Below, piece by piece: positions 15,364-24,244 of a DNA stretch of 64,000 nt. The translations under genes were made by a program, and so were the position numbers. Source of the stretch: Rhodococcus pseudokoreensis (lineage in GTDB: Bacteria > Actinomycetota > Actinomycetes > Mycobacteriales > Mycobacteriaceae); NCBI RefSeq assembly GCF_017068395.1, contig NZ_CP070619.1:3410001-3474000 (forward strand), in the 5' to 3' direction. Positions within the stretch are counted from its first letter, which is position 1, and each line of letters begins with the position of its first letter. The notes under the pieces were generated by a model. The model was not told where the DNA came from and did not search any database. It saw nothing but the letters and a program-made list of their open reading frames with translations.

Positions 15364-16743
15364 TTACAGCAGGGTCCAGGCTTCGGTGAGGACATTGCGG
15401 AGGATGGTTTCGATCTCGTCGAATTCGGTTTGCCCGCAGATCAACGGGGGTGCGAGCTGGATGACCGGGTCGCCGCGGTCGTCGGCCCGGCAGTACAGGC
15501 CGGCGTCGAACAGGGCGGTGGAGAGGAACCCGTGCAGGATCCGCTCGGCCTCCTCATCGCTGAACGACTCCTTCGTGGCCTTGTCCTTGACCAGTTCGAT
15601 GCCGTAGAAGAAGCCCTCCCCGCGTACGTCCCCGACCATCGGCAGATCGGTGAGTTTGTCGAGGGTGGCCCGGAACGCCGGCGCCTGCTCGGCGACGTGC
15701 GCGTTCAGGCCTTCGCGTTCGAAGATGTCCAGGTTCGCCAATGCGACCGCGGCGGAGACCGGGTGGCCGCCGAAGGTGTAGCCGTGCGCGAACATCGACG
15801 TCCCGTCCGCGAACGGTGCGAACAACCGGTCGGAGGCGATCATCGCCCCGATCGGCGAGTACCCCGACGTCAGGCCCTTGGCGCAGGTGATGATGTCGGG
15901 GACGTACCCGAAGTCCTCGCACGCGAACATCGACCCGATCCGCCCGAACGCGCAGATCACCTCGTCCGAGACCAGCAGCACGTCGTAGTCGTCGCAGATC
16001 TGCCGGACCCGTTCGAAGTAGCCGGGCGGCGGCGGGAAGCAGCCGCCGGCGTTCTGCACCGGTTCGAGGAAGACGGCGGCGACGGTGTCGGGTCCCTCGA
16101 ATTCGATGGCCTCGGCGATCCGGTCGGCGGCCCAGATCCCGAACGCCTTCGGATCGGCGCCGAGGGGGTCGGGGGCGCGGTAGAGGTTGGTGTTCGGGAC
16201 CCGGAACGCGCCGGGGGTCAGCGGTTCGAACGGGGCCTTCAACGCGGGGATGCCGGTGATCGCCAGCGCGCCCTGGGGGGTGCCGTGGTAGGCGATGGAG
16301 CGGGAGATGACCTTGTGTTTGCCGGGTTTGCCGACCCGTTTGAAGTACTGTTTGGCCAGTTTCCAGGCGCTTTCGACGGCCTCGCCGCCGCCGGTGGTGA
16401 AGAACACCCGGTTCAGATCGCCGGGGGCGTAGCCGGCGAGGCGTTCGGCGAGTTCGATGGCCGGTTCGGTGGCGTAGGACCAGAGTGGGAAGAAGGCGAG
16501 TTGTTCGGCCTGCTTGGCGGCGGCCTCGGCGAGCTCTAGGCGGCCGTGCCCGGCCTGGACGACGAACAGCCCGGACAGCCCGTCGAGGTAACTCTTCCCG
16601 GTGGAGTCGAAGATCCGGGCGCCGTCGCCGCGGGTGATGATCGGCGGGGTGATGTTCTCCCCGTGCCGGGAGAAATGCCCCCACAGGTGGCGCGCGGCCG
16701 AGCGTTCGAGTCCGGTGGTGGTTCTTTCGGTGACTGCAGTCAT
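15364..16743 (-). CDS. Class III aminotransferase, omega-amino/polyamine type
   Basis: A 459-residue PLP enzyme of the class III (omega-aminotransferase) family. It has the substrate-loop motif FFTTGGGEAVESAWK, the AYHGTPQGA segment, cofactor Asp in LVSDEVICAFGR, and Schiff-base Lys in ITCAKGLTSGYSP. ATG 16743 is preferred to the TTG at 16755 because GAGGA sits seven bases upstream of it. Divergent from the gamma-aminobutyraldehyde-type dehydrogenase at 17034 and near an APC permease and Lrp regulator, it fits a putrescine/diamine:pyruvate aminotransferase (SpuC/PatA role). The exact amine is not proven. Confidence 0.82.
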   Translation of the reverse strand: MTAVTERTTTGLERSAARHLWGHFSRHGENITPPIITRGDGARIFDSTGKSYLDGLSGLFVVQAGHGRLELAEAAAKQAEQLAFFPLWSYATEPAIELAERLAGYAPGDLNRVFFTTGGGEAVESAWKLAKQYFKRVGKPGKHKVISRSIAYHGTPQGALAITGIPALKAPFEPLTPGAFRVPNTNLYRAPDPLGADPKAFGIWAADRIAEAIEFEGPDTVAAVFLEPVQNAGGCFPPPPGYFERVRQICDDYDVLLVSDEVICAFGRIGSMFACEDFGYVPDIITCAKGLTSGYSPIGAMIASDRLFAPFADGTSMFAHGYTFGGHPVSAAVALANLDIFEREGLNAHVAEQAPAFRATLDKLTDLPMVGDVRGEGFFYGIELVKDKATKESFSDEEAERILHGFLSTALFDAGLYCRADDRGDPVIQLAPPLICGQTEFDEIETILRNVLTEAWTLL

Positions 16744-16914
16744 CGTAGTCCTCAATTGTGTTTCGGTTCAGTCGAATTCGGACCGGTCCAGCTTCAGTGG
16801 CCGAATCCGGGACGATCGCCTCGACAGGTCGTCGAACGCCGAGGTCCGATCCGGCATGCGTCAATCGTGACGCCTCGAGCCGACGAATTCAAGTAGTTAC
16901 GGGATAAATGTTGA

Positions 16915-16922
16915 CGCAATGC
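16915..16922. promoter_or_regulatory. CGCAATGC box (reverse of GCATTGCG) in the divergent promoter region
   Basis: One copy of the octamer shared with 15222, 19111 and 19142, placed between the divergently transcribed aminotransferase and aldehyde dehydrogenase genes (16744-17033). It is flanked by TTGACG on one side and AAAATAT on the other, so it may overlap promoter elements. Candidate Lrp/AsnC-type site. Confidence 0.4.
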
Positions 16923-17033
16923 GCAGAAAATATCGGGGTTCTTTGACTGAATTCGTGGCAGCGGGTAGCCAACACGGGTGCGCTCTTCTACTGTGGGTGC
17001 ACCTTTTCGTCGCCCCCGTCTTGGAGTGATCTC

Positions 17034-18560
17034 ATGACCGTCTCGGTCCCTTTTCCGCCGTCCACCTCGCTCGACCTGCCGCCCACCGTGCCCGGCTGCT
17101 GGATCTCCGGATGCCCGGCCGAGGGCTCGGGTGCCGTCCACCGGATCATCGATCCGGCGACGGGCACCCCCGTCACGACGCTGACCCTCGCGACCGCGGG
17201 GGACGTCGACGCCGCCGTCCGGTCGGCGCGTGCCGCCTTCCCCAGCTGGTCGGGTGCCGCCCCGGCCGAGCGAGCGGCAGTCCTCACCACCCTTGCCCGT
17301 GCACTCGAGCGCGACGCGGAACTGTTTGCCCGCGAAGAAGTCGCGCAGACCGGCAAGGCGATCCGGCTCGCTCGCGAGTTCGACGTCCCGGGCAGCATCG
17401 ACAACATCGACTTCTTCGCCGGAGCCTCCCGCAATCTCGAGGGCAAGGCCTCGGCGGAGTACTCCCCCAATCACACATCGAGCATCCGGCGTGAGGCCGT
17501 CGGGGTCGTCGGGTCGATCACGCCGTGGAACTATCCGCTGCAGATGGCGGTGTGGAAGGTGATCCCGGCACTGGCCGCCGGGTGCACGGTCGTCCTCAAA
17601 CCGAGCGAGCTCACTCCCCTCACGACGCTGCGTCTCGCCCGGCTGGCCACCGAATCCGGGCTGCCCGACGGCGTGTTCAACGTGGTGACGGGCACCGGCG
17701 CCGAGGTGGGCGCCGCGCTCGCCGGACACCGCGGAATCGACGTGCTGACCTTCACCGGGTCGACCGCCGTGGGCCGCACGGTGATGGCGCAGGCGTCCAC
17801 GAACGGCACCCGCGTGCAGCTCGAGCTGGGCGGCAAGGCCCCGTTCGTCGTGTTCGAGGACGCCGATCTCGAGGCGGCCGTGCACGGCGCGGTGGCGGCG
17901 TCGCTGATCAACGGCGGCCAGGACTGCACCGCGGCGACCCGCGCGATCGTGGCGGACTCGCTGTACGACGACTTCGTCGCCGGTGTGGCCGCACTGATGG
18001 AGCGGGTGGTGGTGGGCGATCCCTACGACCCGGACACCGACCTCGGATCGCTGATCACGCTCGCGCATCGCGACCGGGTCGACGGCATGGTGCAGCGCGC
18101 CCGCGCCGCCGGCTTCCGGATCGTGACGGGCGGATCCGCCCCCGACCTGCCCGGAGCGTTCTATCTCCCCACCCTGATCGCCGACGTCACCGAAGACGCG
18201 GAGGTGTATCGCGACGAGGTGTTCGGACCGGTGCTCACCGTGAGCCGCCATTCAGGCGACGACGACGCGATCCGCCGCGCCAACGACACCGACTACGGTC
18301 TCGCCGCGTCGGCATGGACGAAAAACCTGTACCGCGCGCAGCGCGCATCACGGGAGATCGACGCGGGATGCGTGTGGATCAACGATCACATCCCGATCAT
18401 CAGCGAGATGCCGCACGGCGGGGTCGGCGCGTCCGGCTTCGGCAAGGACATGTCGACGTACTCGTTCGAGGAGTACCTGACCGTCAAGCACGTCATGAGC
18501 GACATCACCGGTGTGTCACGGAAAGCGTGGCACCGCACGGTGTTCGGCGCGGCGCAGTAG
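17034..18560 (+). CDS. Gamma-aminobutyraldehyde-type aldehyde dehydrogenase
   Basis: A 508-residue NAD(P)-dependent aldehyde dehydrogenase. The cofactor region is GSITPWNYPLQMA and FTGSTAVGR, the general base Glu is in LELGGKAPF, and the catalytic Cys is in NGGQDCTAATR. The closest functional pattern is PatD (4-aminobutyraldehyde to GABA): INGGQDCTA and a C-terminal GGVGASGFGKDMS. It starts 290 bp from the divergent aminotransferase, which would supply aminobutyraldehyde. It ends 2 bp before the convergent Lrp gene. Confidence 0.85.
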   Translation: MTVSVPFPPSTSLDLPPTVPGCWISGCPAEGSGAVHRIIDPATGTPVTTLTLATAGDVDAAVRSARAAFPSWSGAAPAERAAVLTTLARALERDAELFAREEVAQTGKAIRLAREFDVPGSIDNIDFFAGASRNLEGKASAEYSPNHTSSIRREAVGVVGSITPWNYPLQMAVWKVIPALAAGCTVVLKPSELTPLTTLRLARLATESGLPDGVFNVVTGTGAEVGAALAGHRGIDVLTFTGSTAVGRTVMAQASTNGTRVQLELGGKAPFVVFEDADLEAAVHGAVAASLINGGQDCTAATRAIVADSLYDDFVAGVAALMERVVVGDPYDPDTDLGSLITLAHRDRVDGMVQRARAAGFRIVTGGSAPDLPGAFYLPTLIADVTEDAEVYRDEVFGPVLTVSRHSGDDDAIRRANDTDYGLAASAWTKNLYRAQRASREIDAGCVWINDHIPIISEMPHGGVGASGFGKDMSTYSFEEYLTVKHVMSDITGVSRKAWHRTVFGAAQ

Positions 18561-18562
18561 GA

Positions 18563-19024
18563 CTACTCCTTCGAGGGCGTGCCGTACCGCAACTTGTGCA
18601 CTTTGCAGATCGAGATGGTCTCCGTGGTGCGCACGCCCTCGATGGCGCTGACGTGCTGATTGAGAAAGGCCCACAGTTCGGCGTTGTTGGCGCTGCCGAC
18701 CTCGGCGCAGATGTCGCTCCGCCCCAGCAGCGTCGAGACGTACGTGATCTCGGGCATCTCGGTCAGCGTGTCCACGACGGCCTGGTGCCTGGCTGGGTCG
18801 ACGGTCAGGAACACGAGAGCCAGTTGGGAGTCGCCGAGCCGTTCGGGATCGGCGAACGCGACGATGCGCAGGATGTTCAGGTCCTGCAGACGCTTCACGC
18901 GGGCCCGTACCGTCGCCTCGGACGAGCCCAGGTTGCGGGCGATTTCCCGGAACGCCCGCCGCCCGTCGTCCTCGAGTTGCCGCAGGATCGCGCGGTCCAG
19001 TTCGTCCAGAGTGTGCTGAGACAT
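18563..19024 (-). CDS. Lrp/AsnC-family transcriptional regulator
   Basis: A 153-residue feast/famine regulator: N-terminal HTH (LDELDRAILRQLEDDG, LGSSEATVRARVKRLQD) and a C-terminal ligand-sensing domain (VDTLTEMPEITYVSTLLGRSDI). Position between the aldehyde dehydrogenase and the divergent APC permease points to local control of the amine uptake and breakdown genes. Two GCATTGCG boxes, 31 bp apart, lie in its own upstream region, consistent with autoregulation and with the multimeric binding typical of the family. Confidence 0.88.
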   Translation of the reverse strand: MSQHTLDELDRAILRQLEDDGRRAFREIARNLGSSEATVRARVKRLQDLNILRIVAFADPERLGDSQLALVFLTVDPARHQAVVDTLTEMPEITYVSTLLGRSDICAEVGSANNAELWAFLNQHVSAIEGVRTTETISICKVHKLRYGTPSKE

Positions 19025-19110
19025 GGACCGACTCTATCCAGAACGACGAGATCAGTGGCGTTGCGGGCACAAATGGCTGCATTTCGTGGATGTTAAACAC
19101 CGGTGAATAC

Positions 19111-19149
19111 GCATTGCGAGGACAATTTCGTCTTGTGCGACGCATTGCG
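19111..19149. promoter_or_regulatory. Two GCATTGCG boxes, 31 bp apart, between the Lrp gene and the permease
   Basis: The octamer occurs at 19111-19118 and 19142-19149, on the same face of the helix (about three turns). The surrounding 253-bp gap (19025-19277) separates the minus-strand Lrp gene from the plus-strand permease. Proposed operator for the Lrp protein, controlling both genes. Confidence 0.45.
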
Positions 19150-19277
19150 CGGTGTTAGTGTCTTGAATCACATACTTGCGGCGGCCCGTCGGCCTCCACC
19201 CCACTCGACTCGAGTCGCCGAGGGCCGCATTCTGAATACACACACTGCGCCGACAAGGCCCAGAACTGGAGAATCCC

Positions 19278-20771
19278 GTGAGCTTGCACGATTCCTTCGC
19301 CGACGACCACACCTATGAGAAGAACCTGCGGTGGTGGGACGGCTTCACCATCAGCCTCTCCATCCCGGCCGCACTGTTCGTCGGCATGGGCTACGCAATC
19401 GGCCTGATCGGCGCCTGGACGACGCTCGTCCTCCTCGGCGCCGTCGCCGTCCTGGCGTGCCTGCAGAATTTCATCTACTCCGAGATGGCCAGCATGTTCG
19501 TCGACAAGGTCGGCGGCATCTCCATGTACGCCCATCAGGGCTGGCGGACCCGCTCGACCCTCGTCGGTCCGCTCGCGACGTACGGCTACTGGTTCTCGTG
19601 GTCCAGTTCGCTGGCCATCTACGGCCTGCAGATCGGGAAACTGGTCCAGGCCGAGTGGTTCCCCGAACAGACGTGGACGTTCTCCACGGGCCTGGCCACC
19701 ATCGGACTACCCCACGTCATCGCGCTGGGCGTGCTGTTCATGGGCTGGGGACTGAACGTCCTCGGGATGCGTCCCGCGATGTGGCTGATGTACGCGACCG
19801 GCGCCCTCGTCCTCGTCCCGATCGTCGTCTTCGCTGCCGCTCCGCTCCTGTCCGACAGCTGGTCGATGAGCAACCTGCACTGGGACATCGCCGCCAGCGG
19901 TGAAGCGGGCTGGCGCACCGCGATCGCCTGGATGTTCGTCCTCGCCTGGTCGGTCTACGGCATCGAGGCGGTCGCTTCATTCGTGCCGGAGTTCCGCGAC
20001 ACCATCCGGGACAGCCGAATTGCATTGCGACTGGCCGGTTTCTTCGTCATCGCCGTCTACATCCTCGTCCCGTTCGGCGTCGGCGGACTCGTCGACCAGG
20101 CGGACGTCGCCGAGAACCCCGTCTCCTTCTACCTGACCGTGTTCGAGAGCCTGTTCCCCGGCGGCGACATCGTGATGGCGATCTGCCTCATCGCCGGCCT
20201 CGTCCTCTTGATGGTGATGACCACCGCCGACGGCGGACGCGTCCTCCACGGCAGCGCCCGGGAGGGGCTCACCGTCAAGCAACTCGGTGAGCTCAACCGC
20301 TTCAAGGTTCCGGGACGCGCGATGTCGCTGGATCTGCTCGTCAACGTCGTCCTGATCCTGTTCGTCGGCGAGGCCCTCGCCGTCATCGTCGCCGGCATCG
20401 TCGGCTACCTCATCTGCCACATCCTGTCGCTGACCGGCTTCCTCAACCTGCGCCGCGACGAACCGGACGCCCATCGCCCCATCAAGCTCGGCAAGCAGTG
20501 GGTGTACATCGCCGGTGTCCTCGTGGTCGTCGACACGATCATGGTCGTCGTCGGCGCTCTCAGTGCCTCCATCACCGGCTACGGCAGTACGAAGGAACTG
20601 ATCGTCGGAGTCTTCGTCCTGTCACTGTCGATCGTGCTGTACGCCTACCGGCGCGTCGTGCAGGACGGTCAGCCGTGGGTCTGGAAGGAACCGGCGTCCG
20701 CCGTCGAGGCCGATTTCGTGCCCGACGACGAGGACGACGCCCCCACCGCCGATCCGGCACGCACCCTGTAA
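19278..20771 (+). CDS. APC-superfamily amino acid/amine permease
   Basis: A 497-residue membrane transporter with about 12 hydrophobic segments, opening with a cytoplasmic YEKNLRWWDGFTISLSIPAA and containing the APC consensus GxG stretch early (GMGYAIGLIG). The hydrophilic C-terminal tail is acidic (PDDEDDAPTADPA). GTG 19278 follows GGAG. With the aminotransferase, aldehyde dehydrogenase and Lrp gene it completes an uptake-and-degradation set, so a diamine, GABA or related amine is the likely substrate. Confidence 0.85.
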   Translation: MSLHDSFADDHTYEKNLRWWDGFTISLSIPAALFVGMGYAIGLIGAWTTLVLLGAVAVLACLQNFIYSEMASMFVDKVGGISMYAHQGWRTRSTLVGPLATYGYWFSWSSSLAIYGLQIGKLVQAEWFPEQTWTFSTGLATIGLPHVIALGVLFMGWGLNVLGMRPAMWLMYATGALVLVPIVVFAAAPLLSDSWSMSNLHWDIAASGEAGWRTAIAWMFVLAWSVYGIEAVASFVPEFRDTIRDSRIALRLAGFFVIAVYILVPFGVGGLVDQADVAENPVSFYLTVFESLFPGGDIVMAICLIAGLVLLMVMTTADGGRVLHGSAREGLTVKQLGELNRFKVPGRAMSLDLLVNVVLILFVGEALAVIVAGIVGYLICHILSLTGFLNLRRDEPDAHRPIKLGKQWVYIAGVLVVVDTIMVVVGALSASITGYGSTKELIVGVFVLSLSIVLYAYRRVVQDGQPWVWKEPASAVEADFVPDDEDDAPTADPARTL

Positions 20772-20782
20772 GACCCCCACCC

Positions 20783-20833
20783 GGGCGAATGTACCTCTCG
20801 ACGCGATGACAGCGCCGAGAGGTACATTCGCCC
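20783..20833. terminator. Bidirectional terminator with an 18-bp stem
   Basis: GGGCGAATGTACCTCTCG (20783-20800) pairs perfectly with its complement at 20816-20833, followed by CTTTTG on the plus strand. It lies between the convergent permease and glutamate dehydrogenase genes. Confidence 0.85.
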
Positions 20834-20848
20834 CTTTTGTGTGTGGAA

Positions 20849-23800
20849 TCAGTGCCCGTCCGCCATGGACCGCACGTGGCGCGCCGCGACCGACAGCGAC
20901 GCGAGGTCGTGGGTGGACGCGGCGTCGATCTCGCCCAGCGTCCGTCGAGCACGCTCGATCCGCGCCCGATTCGTGCTCTCCCACAGCAGAATCCGGGAGT
21001 CCGCCGAATCCCCGGGTTCGCCCGAAGACAACACGTCGCGGGTCAGGAGCCGGACGGAGCGGTACAGGTCGTCACGCAGCGCCACCCGGGCGAGCGTGTG
21101 CCACCGTTCACCCCGCGGAAGCGCCGACACCTTGATCAGCCACCGATCCACACCGAGGTGATCGGAAAGCGCGAAATAGAGCGGCGCCACCTCCGCGACG
21201 TCGTGGTCCAGTTCGCGGGCGACGTCGGCGATGTCGAGCAGGCTGAACCGGTAGAGACCGTCCGCGATACGACGGGCGATGGACGTCTCGACGCCCGCCT
21301 CGTCGTAAATGCGCCGCGACTCCTCCATCGCCAGCGCCTCCGCGCCGCGCAACCATCCGCCGACGTCACCGGAATGCGTGTGGACGGCGCGCCGGAAGTC
21401 GTCGATCTCGGCGTCCACCGACAGCGGCTGACGCCGGTTGGCGAGGAACCACCGCGACGCCCGGTCGAGCAACCTGCGGGCCTCGACGACCAATTCGTAC
21501 TCCGTCGCCGGCGGCAATTTCGCCGCGGCGATGTCGGACCAGAGTTCCGCGAGCCCGAACACTTCCGACGTGATGACGAACGCGCGCACCACATCCGCGG
21601 GCCCGACCCCGGTCTCTTCGCGCAACCGGTGCGCGTAGGTGAGCCCGCCGCGGGCGAAGATGTCGTTCACGATCTCGGTGGCCAGGATTTCCTGGCGGAG
21701 GGGGTGCGCGTCGACGGGGAGGACGGAGCGCAATGCGGCCGGGAAATACCCGCCGAGCCGTCCGGAGAAGTACCCGTCGGTGAAGACGTCCGAATCCTCC
21801 AGTTCCGCTTTCAGATCCAGCTTGGCGTGCGCGAGGACCGTCGCGAGTTCCGGTGAGGTCAGCCCAAGCCCCGCCTCCGACAGTTCGGTGAAGCCGTCGG
21901 CGGTCGGCAGCGCCTCCAGTTCGCGGTCCAGACCGCGTTTGTCGACCAGATCGTTCACCATCCGTGCGTGCACGTCCACCATCCGGTGGGCGTTCGACCG
22001 GGCGTCGCCGAGAACCCGGTTCTGTGCTCGATTGTTCGCGAGGACGAGTTCCGACACGTCGTCGGTGAGCGTCCCGAGCAGGTCCGAGCGCCGGACCGGG
22101 TCGAGCCGCCGGTCGACCGGCAGCGAGTCGAGCAGGATCTTGATGTTCACCTCGTGGTCCGAGCAGTCCACGCCGGCCGAGTTGTCCAGTGCGTCCGTGT
22201 TGACGCGTCCACCCGTGCGGGCGAATTCGATGCGGGCGAGTGCGGTCAGGCCCAGGTTGCCGCCCTCGGCGACGGCCCGTGCACGCAGCCGGCCGGCGTC
22301 GATCCGGACGTTGTCGTTCGCCTTGTCGCCCGCGTCCGTGTGCGACTCCGACGAGGCCTTGACGTACGTCCCGACGCCGCCGTTGAACAGCAGATCCACC
22401 GGGGCGGCGAGGATGGCGCGGATCATCTCCGGCGGCGTCAACGTCGTCACCGACGGCGCCAGTCCGAGCGCAACCCGCATCTGGCTGCTCACCGGAATCG
22501 ACTTGCTCTCCCGCGACCACACACCCCCGCCCTCACTGATGAGGGCCCGGTCGTAGTCGGCCCACGACGACCTCGGCAGCTCGAACAACCGGCGGCGTTC
22601 CTGCCAGGCCTGCTCGCGGCCGGGAGCGGGATCGACGAAGATGTGCCGGTGGTCGAACGCGGCGACCAGGCCGATGCCCGACGTCGCCAGCATGGCGTTT
22701 CCGAACACGTCGCCACTCATGTCACCGATCCCCGCCACCGTGAACGGGTCACCGTCGACGTCGATTCCGAGTTCGGCCAGATGCCGGGTGACGCTCACCC
22801 AGGCGCCCTTCGCGGTGATGCCCATCTTCTTGTGGTCGTAGCCGACCGAACCGCCGGACGCGAACGCGTCCCCGAGCCAGAAGTCGTATTTCCGGGCCAC
22901 CTCGTTGGCGGCATCGGAGAACGTGGCCGTGCCCTTGTCCGCCGCCACCACCAGGTAGGGGTCGTCGCCGTCGCGGCAGACGACGCGGTCCGGGTGCACC
23001 GATTCGGCTGTGTCCGAACGGTTGTCGGTGACGTCGAGCAAACCGGAGATGAACTGCCGGTAGCAGTCCAGGCCGGTGGACGACGGATTGCGCACGACGA
23101 AACCGCCCTTGGCGCCCGCGGGCACGATCACGGCGTTCTTCACCGCCTGCGCCTTGACGAGTCCGAGGATCTCGGTGCGGTAGTCGTCGGGTCGGTCGGA
23201 CCAGCGGAGGCCACCGCGCGAGACGGGTCCGTATCGCAGGTGCACACCCTCCATGTCCGGTGAATACACGAAGACCTCGTAGAACGGCCGCGGCCGCGGA
23301 AGCTCGTCGATCTCGCCGGAGCGGAATTTCAGCGACAGCTGGGGCCGCGCCGGACCGAGCGCTCCGTCTCGATAGAAGTTGGTGCGGGTCGTCGCCGAGA
23401 CGAGATTCACGTACGCGCGCAGGATCCGGTCGGCGTCGAGGCCCTCGACCTCCTCGAGCAGTGATTCGACCGTGGCTCGGCGGGTTTCGACGTCGTCGGT
23501 GGAATGCCCGCGCGGATCGAAGTGCGCGTGGAACAGACCCACGAGCGCAGACGCGAACTCCGGGCGCGACAGCAGCACCGCCTCGATCCGGCCCTGGTCG
23601 TAGGGCAGAGCACTCTGCCGCAGAAAGCGTGCGTAGGCGCGCACGAGCACGACCTCCCGCCAGTCCAGGCCGGCGGCCAGCACCAGCACGTTGAACCGAT
23701 CCGCCTCCGCCCGGCCCGACCACATCGCCCGAAACGTCTCCACGACGGCCTCGGGTTCGACGGACCCCGCGGCCATCGCGGACGCGACGAGCGGTCCCGC

Positions 23801-24115
23801 GGACACCCGGAAGTCGTAGAGCCGGCACACCAGACCGTCGGCGCGGCGGAATACGGACGTCCGCTGGTCGTCGACCTCGAGGTCGAGACTTCCGAGAAGG
23901 CGGAGCACCCGCTCGAGCGACACGGTCGAGCCGCCACTGTAGAGCGTGACCCGGAACTGCGGATTCTCACCGGTTCCGGCGGTGTCGACGTGCAGGTCGA
24001 AGGCGTCAGCGGTCAATCGGTCGAGGATGGCGACGTCGGGAACCGGCGGCCGATCCCGTTCTTCGACATAGCCTTCCGGCAAGGACGGGGCGAGCGTGGA
24101 CGTAATCGAGCTCAT
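20849..24115 (-). CDS. gdh: NAD-specific glutamate dehydrogenase, large type
   Basis: A 1088-residue enzyme converting glutamate to 2-oxoglutarate and ammonia with NAD+. The catalytic core has the substrate Lys in VPAGAKGGFVVRNP, the Asp region DKGTATFSDAANEVA, GYDHKKMGITAKGAW, GIGDMSGDVFGNAML, and PVDLLFNGGVGTYVK. At about 1,090 residues it belongs to the shorter large-GDH class rather than the 1,600-residue class, so the long N-terminal regulatory part is reduced. ATG 24115 is chosen for GGAGAG upstream. It would handle glutamate made by the neighbouring transaminases. Confidence 0.88.
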   Translation of the reverse strand: MSSITSTLAPSLPEGYVEERDRPPVPDVAILDRLTADAFDLHVDTAGTGENPQFRVTLYSGGSTVSLERVLRLLGSLDLEVDDQRTSVFRRADGLVCRLYDFRVSAGPLVASAMAAGSVEPEAVVETFRAMWSGRAEADRFNVLVLAAGLDWREVVLVRAYARFLRQSALPYDQGRIEAVLLSRPEFASALVGLFHAHFDPRGHSTDDVETRRATVESLLEEVEGLDADRILRAYVNLVSATTRTNFYRDGALGPARPQLSLKFRSGEIDELPRPRPFYEVFVYSPDMEGVHLRYGPVSRGGLRWSDRPDDYRTEILGLVKAQAVKNAVIVPAGAKGGFVVRNPSSTGLDCYRQFISGLLDVTDNRSDTAESVHPDRVVCRDGDDPYLVVAADKGTATFSDAANEVARKYDFWLGDAFASGGSVGYDHKKMGITAKGAWVSVTRHLAELGIDVDGDPFTVAGIGDMSGDVFGNAMLATSGIGLVAAFDHRHIFVDPAPGREQAWQERRRLFELPRSSWADYDRALISEGGGVWSRESKSIPVSSQMRVALGLAPSVTTLTPPEMIRAILAAPVDLLFNGGVGTYVKASSESHTDAGDKANDNVRIDAGRLRARAVAEGGNLGLTALARIEFARTGGRVNTDALDNSAGVDCSDHEVNIKILLDSLPVDRRLDPVRRSDLLGTLTDDVSELVLANNRAQNRVLGDARSNAHRMVDVHARMVNDLVDKRGLDRELEALPTADGFTELSEAGLGLTSPELATVLAHAKLDLKAELEDSDVFTDGYFSGRLGGYFPAALRSVLPVDAHPLRQEILATEIVNDIFARGGLTYAHRLREETGVGPADVVRAFVITSEVFGLAELWSDIAAAKLPPATEYELVVEARRLLDRASRWFLANRRQPLSVDAEIDDFRRAVHTHSGDVGGWLRGAEALAMEESRRIYDEAGVETSIARRIADGLYRFSLLDIADVARELDHDVAEVAPLYFALSDHLGVDRWLIKVSALPRGERWHTLARVALRDDLYRSVRLLTRDVLSSGEPGDSADSRILLWESTNRARIERARRTLGEIDAASTHDLASLSVAARHVRSMADGH

Positions 24116-24244
24116 AGATTCTCTCCGTTGAGATCCGGGCGCCGAGTGGTTGTCGTGGAAATGAGAAAGATCCGCCCCGCGGGCGCCATTGACCGCGGGA
24201 CGGATCGAGTGTCGGGACACGGGTGTGTCGTCGGACGGGGTGTG

